Of a stretch of 64,000 bases of DNA, positions 59,782 to 64,000 are shown piece by piece. The notes under the pieces are model-generated. The model had not been told where the DNA came from. It did no database searches and was given only the letters and a program-made list of their open reading frames with translations. The stretch is from Ziziphus jujuba (taxonomy: Eukaryota > Streptophyta > Magnoliopsida > Rosales > Rhamnaceae): the NCBI RefSeq assembly GCF_031755915.1, contig NC_083384.1, forward strand, positions 686,001 through 750,000. Direction: 5' to 3'. Each line of letters begins with the position of its first letter. The stretch's first letter is position 1. Made by a program: the position numbers and the translations under genes.

Positions 59782-60897
59782 TGATGCGAATCCGCCCGAG
59801 CTTGCACAACCGACAACCCGCTGGGGTACCAACCCGATATCAAGGGCATTAAAGCTCAAGCTAAGAGGTTTAGGGATCACCTTTCTGTAGTTATCAAGGG
59901 CATTATTCATTCTCAATAGGGCTTGTCTATTCCCGAAGAACCAAGACCTATTATGAGCATACAAGTGGTGGAAGCCGGTACAGACCCGAGTAGCAGTTTT
60001 AGTACATTTTTGGAGTCTGGGCAGCAAGAAATGGTTCCAACTCTTTATGGATTCAATAAATATCACTAAGAGGTCATGAAAATAAGTCAAGGCAGAAGAA
60101 AAACCAACTTGTACGGAATTATACGGACTGCTTCAAAATCTGGCCAAAAATTACTGTTTTTGTGCTTGCTTTACTGTATTTTGCTGAGTTGGTTTTTCTC
60201 TTTTCTCCAAGGAAGGGAAATGTGTGGGACTCCATAATAAGCTTATTTGGAATCTTAAAAAGCATATTGAAGCTGATTTGGAGCTCAAGTTTGTCAAAGA
60301 TTAGTCAAATCAACTTAGTAAAAAAGCTAGTATTTTAGTTTCTTAATTTGATTCTACTTTTTGTTTTAGGAAATTACCATTACTTTTTGGCTTTTATTTA
60401 TTTATTTGCTGGAAAAATAAGTTTAGGAAAGTTATTATTTCATTATTTTCATTGTAAATTAATTAATTCCTAACTCAAAATAAAGGAATTAATTAATCCA
60501 AATTAGATTAGGAAAGAGTGTGAAATTAGGCAATTTCGTAATAGGATTCTATGTTGGTTGAAATTTCCTAATCCTTTTAGGGTTTTATTTTGTTTATTGA
60601 AAGCCTATTTAAAGGCTTATTTTTCAATAAGAATTAAGCTTGAATTATATATAGAAAATTATTTGTGAGATTGAATTCTCTTTGTTCTTTTGAACACCTA
60701 AAACACCATTAGTGAATGAGTGTTTTAGTTTGACTTATCGATAGGCCTTCCATCACCTATTGTGGCGTCTTCATTATATACAAAGGTTTCTAATCATAGG
60801 TTGGTTAGGGGTCAAGGTGACCATTATAACTTGAACATAATTAGATCCGGGCTAATATAATACGAGTTTAGGAGCGGGTTGTCCTAGGTTCGTATCA
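59782..60897 (+). repeat. 3' LTR of gypsy G
   Basis: 1116 bp, TGATGCGAATCCGCCC ... GGTTCGTATCA, abutting CTCCA. It differs from the 5' LTR more than the two E LTRs differ from each other, so insertion is older. Confidence 0.94.
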
Positions 60898-60970
60898 CTC
60901 CATGTTTCAGCAGTAGTATATTGTTCCATGGAGCTGAGGTCCAAAATATGGAAGAAATGGGTGTTTCCAC
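60898..60970 (-). pseudogene. ycf15: ycf15, 5' part, right of gypsy G
   Basis: Minus strand codes VETPISSIFWTSAPWNNILL, which continues as the ILNQNIR part left of the element. The start codon is GTG instead of ATG. The sequence 60971-61060 is the ycf15-ycf2 spacer. Confidence 0.84.
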
Positions 60971-61060
60971 GACTCTATCACCTGGTCAATTCTGTTCCAC
61001 TTGATCCCTATTTCATGGCCACATATCTTTCTAGCTAAGGAATGGAAAACCTTGCTCTTG

Positions 61061-61474
61061 TTACATGAGCCCAATTTTCATTTCATCCTGAAAAAACCAT
61101 CTTTTTCTCAACAATGTCTTTGTCATTTGATCCAATAGCATTCCATTAGATACGAACAGCTTTGATAAATACTGATAACTCTCGAATGGAGTATTAGAAC
61201 GGAAAAATCTATTAGATAATGAACTATTGGTTCTAAGCCATCTCTGGCAATGAATCAACAATTCAAAGTACTATTCTTGATAAGCCAGCGTTTATATATA
61301 GATGTAGGAAGATCTATTTGGGAAGTAAAAAGCACCTTTTACATTTCTTCATCTGTAAAGAATTCTCGATGTGAAAACACAAAGACAACGGGCTGATCTT
61401 TGAATAGGAAATAAGTGGATCTACAGGGTCCCAAATGAATTGGCTTATTCGAAAAAAGCCTTGTTCTTTGGAAG
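61061..61474 (-). pseudogene. ycf2: ycf2 C-terminal fragment
   Basis: The last roughly 135 residues of the very large plastid protein Ycf2, ending [17 protein letters not shown] at 61061. The region upstream includes [16 protein letters not shown] and then, before the break, [11 protein letters not shown] in another frame. A frameshift near 61270 divides the two. The break at 61474 is the insertion of LTR H. The rest of ycf2 does not resume in the window. Confidence 0.9.
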
Positions 61475-62610
61475 TGATGTGATTCCGGCCGAGGCCGCTC
61501 AACCGATAACCCGCTGGGGTGCTGACTCGACACGGATAAAGACTAGGCCAATCACAAGAGCTCAAATTAAGAGATTTAAGGACAACCTGGGAGTATTTAC
61601 ACAGGGGGTAATCAATCTCAACAGAGCTTGTCCATACTTGAAGATACAAAGCCTATTCTAAGCATCCAAGTGGTGGAAGCCGATACAGACCCGGGTGACG
61701 GTTTTGGTACATTTTTTGAGTCCGGGAAGCATGAAATGGTTCCAATGCTTTATGGGTTCAATACATATGCCTAAGAGGTCATGGAATCAAGTTAAAGCAG
61801 CCTCAAATGCAATCAAAAAGGGCTTGTACGGACAGCATCAACAATTTGGCCGAATTTGCTGTATTGCTTGCTAGCTTTACTGTATTTTACTGTATTAGCC
61901 TTTTCTTATTTTTCCAAGCATGGGTAACGTGTGGGACTTCATATTCAGCTTATTTGGCATCCTAAAAAGAACCTAGAAGCTGATTTGAAGCTCAAAGAGG
62001 TCAAAGATTGATCAAAGTCAACTTGATCAAAAGGCTAGCATTTTTAGTTTCCTAATTTGTTTTTACTTTTTTTTTTAGGAAACTACCATTACTTTTTGGC
62101 TTTTATTTAGTTATTTTCTGGAAAAATAACTTTAGGAAGGTTTTTATTTTATTCTTTCCATTGTAAATTAATTAATTCCTAATTTAATATAAAGGAATTA
62201 ATTAATCAAACTTAGATTAGGAAAGGAAGTATAGTTTCGGCCAACTAGGTTTCTTTATGTGTGTGGCCGGTTTTACCTAGGGTTTTTAGGGTTTATTTTG
62301 TTTCTTTCAAAGCCTATTTAAAGGCTTATTTTTCCATAAGAATACAACTTTGATTTGATTAAGAAAATACTTGTGAGATTAATTATCTTTTTGTTCTTTA
62401 AGAACACCTAAAACACCATTAGAGAATTGGTTGTTTTAGCTTGACTTATCAATAGATTTTCCATCCCCTATTGTGGCGTCTACATTATACCAAGGTTTCT
62501 AACCACAGGTTGGTTAGGGGTTGAGGTCCATTCCACTAGAACTTGAACTTAATTGAGATCCGGGCTAATATAATACGGGTTTAGGAGCAGGTCGTCCTAG
62601 GTTCGTATCA
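61475..62610 (+). repeat. Gypsy LTR H in ycf2
   Basis: 1136 bp, TGATGTGATTCCGGCC ... GGTTCGTATCA, same subtype as element F, with the coding tail [17 protein letters not shown] (61558 onward). No gag or pol follows. Confidence 0.92.
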
Positions 62611-62685
62611 GAGCTAAATTTTGTTCAGGTTTGATCTATCTTTATTTGGTTTATTTGTTTTTGTGTTATTCTGCAATTTTAGAAT
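62611..62685 (+). other. Stub of gypsy leader fused to LTR H
   Basis: GAGCTAAATTTTGTTCAGG is leader sequence that normally follows TGGTATCA. Here LTR-end GTATCA runs directly into GAGC, so the LTR end and primer-binding site have been collapsed through their shared GTATCA. The stub ends near 62685. Confidence 0.8.
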
Positions 62686-62689
62686 TATA

Positions 62690-63356
62690 TGGATAAAGGA
62701 ATACATAAAGTTGAACATAGCAAAATAAGAAATTGAAAGATTTCATTAAAATTGTTCGTTTGGAAATTTCCCAAAAAGCTAATCATATGTTCTTCTCTCC
62801 ATCGGAACACTAAGGAGCATAATAGGTTCTTCTCTCCATCGGAACAATAGGGCCGCTATGCTCGTTACTAAACTTGTTGAAGAGATGAAATATTACCAAG
62901 GTATATCTTTTTTATCAGAGGTTGAATCGACCATCCGAAGAAGAATTAGGCTAAAAATTGGGATACATTATGGGAAAATAAAACTTCCATCAAAGAGAAG
63001 TAAATGAACGGCTTTCATAAAAATTCTCGTAGAATCAAGAATGAAGTTTTCATTATGAACATGCCAGATCATGAATTAGTAACTCCATCCAATCTCCATA
63101 AAATCCCAATTGTTTCAAACTTTTTGGAATGGAATTTTTACTTAATCCCCATGAACAGGATCAAGCCTTATTCCATGGTATTTACATGAGATTCCTCTTT
63201 CTTATTCTTAAACAAGTCCCTAAAAGGGCTTAGTTGATCCATGATTTATGTTTCATCTTTCTTTTCCTTTTCGTTTGTTTCGAGAAATATATCGATCAAT
63301 TCTGATTCTTTATTTTTCTGTTGATTCTTTTCCGATCGAGATGTATGGATCCATGC
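62690..63356. other. Unassigned AT-rich segment, organelle-like
   Basis: Not recognised. Contains two copies of GTTCTTCTCTCCATCGGAAC (near 62788 and 62826). A 61-codon plus frame at 63004-63189 ([20 protein letters not shown]) and [19 protein letters not shown] just upstream look protein-like. The flanking context suggests plastid origin, but I could not name the gene. Confidence 0.35.
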
Positions 63357-63765
63357 AAAGGACATTATATGGATTGCATTAAAGGGTTAGTCATCCTAAA
63401 ATTAGGATTCATTTCTTGTTACAAATAGTCACTTATGCCATACTATATCTCAATAGATTGTCGTAATTTTTCTAACGTGTGTACATTCCCATAATGATGG
63501 TGTTTTTTCAAAATAAAACCTTGCTGTTTAGCATCTTGGACTAGCCATCCCTTAGAAGGTATTGTTAAAAGATCATGAATTCCTAACGAAATGATGTAGC
63601 AGTGGTTTGTCGGAATCCCCAAGTCTTTACTTGATCTAGGATATGTGATGTATATGCCATTCCGAAGTGGTCTATTAATCTACTAATTAGCCATTTAATG
63701 GCAGTTCCATCTATCACTTTATTGTGAAAGGCTAGATTAGCCCGTTCTGCTATAAGTACCTCCAT
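63357..63765 (-). pseudogene. rpoC2: rpoC2 N-terminal fragment
   Basis: Starts [20 protein letters not shown] at 63765 and runs to about residue 140. Its end overlaps the other rpoC2 piece: GGGTTAGTCATCCTAAAATT occurs at both 21520-21539 and about 63384-63403. Contains frameshifts after FRQTTATSF. The two pieces together cover the gene's first and middle parts in the same strand. Confidence 0.88.
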
Positions 63766-64000
63766 ATTTCGCTAAGTGGGGTTTGCCAATGGGTTTGAGA
63801 CAATGATTGGAAAACTTCCTTTTTTGATCTTGATTCGTGTAGAAATTCAGGTACTATGGTCTTACTTGAACTGGAGAGACTTGAATTCACACTGGTGTCA
63901 TAGAATTACTTAGCTTGCATACCATATTATTGGTATCATATGAGTAGGCTACGCAAAATCCTTGTATAGGTTCTTCGTTTTCTCGATAAAGAGAAATATG
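63766..64000 (-). pseudogene. rpoC1: rpoC1-rpoC2 spacer and rpoC1 3' end
   Basis: The spacer upstream of rpoC2 runs to about 63890, followed by HISLYRENEEPIQGF-like sequence that fits the end of the beta' subunit gene rpoC1. Runs off the window. Exact rpoC1 stop was not placed. Confidence 0.5.

Larger units (their letters stand above)
53247..60897 (+). mobile_element. Full-length Ty3-gypsy element G in ycf15
   Basis: 7651 bp on the plus strand with LTRs of 1120 and 1116 bp, exact TSDs CTCCA at 53242-53246 and 60898-60902, primer-binding site 54369-54380 and polypurine tract 59769-59781. Gag, protease, RT, RNase H and integrase are in order but contain many stops and frameshifts. It is more decayed than E. 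Confidence 0.95.

Overview
The window reads as plant DNA, most likely a nuclear, heterochromatin-like region of an angiosperm built from pieces of organelle DNA and then invaded by LTR retrotransposons. Plastid pieces include 5S, 4.5S, 23S and 16S rRNA, trnA-UGC, trnI-GAU, ndhB, trnL-CAA, ycf15, ycf2 and rpoC2. Mitochondrial pieces include two cob fragments, an rrn26 fragment and trnS-UGA. Every organelle gene is broken, partial or decayed, except trnS-UGA, which is nearly intact. No intact ordinary nuclear gene was found. A plastid-rich mitochondrial genome is a weaker alternative: cob is shattered, plastid rDNA is heavily mutated, and several retrotransposons sit in clean target-site duplications (TSDs).

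Layout. 1-5362: Ty3-gypsy element F (minus), nested inside Ty1-copia element C (plus, 5363-7053). 7054-7345 and 13222-19437: plastid rDNA read on the minus strand (5S, 4.5S, 23S, trnA, trnI, 16S), broken by copia element B (7346-13221, inside 5S) and by a gypsy solo LTR (14606-15604, inside 23S). 19438-21539: plastid rpoC2 fragment joined to 16S. 21540-24955: 5' part of copia element D (plus). 24960-26213: remnant of a second gypsy lineage and a truncated LTR. 26214-32451 and 40673-44704: mitochondrial-like DNA split by full-length gypsy element E (32452-40672, minus). 44705-50340: copia element A (minus) with a truncated 5' LTR. 50341-53246 and 60898-61474: plastid inverted-repeat segment ndhB - trnL-CAA - ycf15 - ycf2, with full-length gypsy element G (53247-60897, plus) inside ycf15. 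61475-62685: gypsy LTR H plus a short leader inside ycf2. 62690-63356: unassigned. 63357-64000: rpoC2 start and rpoC1 end.

The retroelements belong to a few families. One gypsy family supplies nine LTR copies and one copia family supplies five; D is a separate copia family. They show gag, protease, integrase, reverse transcriptase and RNase H in the expected order (copia PR-IN-RT-RH, gypsy PR-RT-RH-IN), but all carry nonsense codons or frameshifts, many explained by C-to-T changes. No element looks autonomous; E is closest. I did not find an undescribed multi-gene system. The points most worth following up are the organelle mosaic as a landing site, the coding tail kept inside the gypsy LTRs, the 20-bp tandem array in one LTR, and the rpoC2 pieces with overlapping ends that bound the 42-kb interior.
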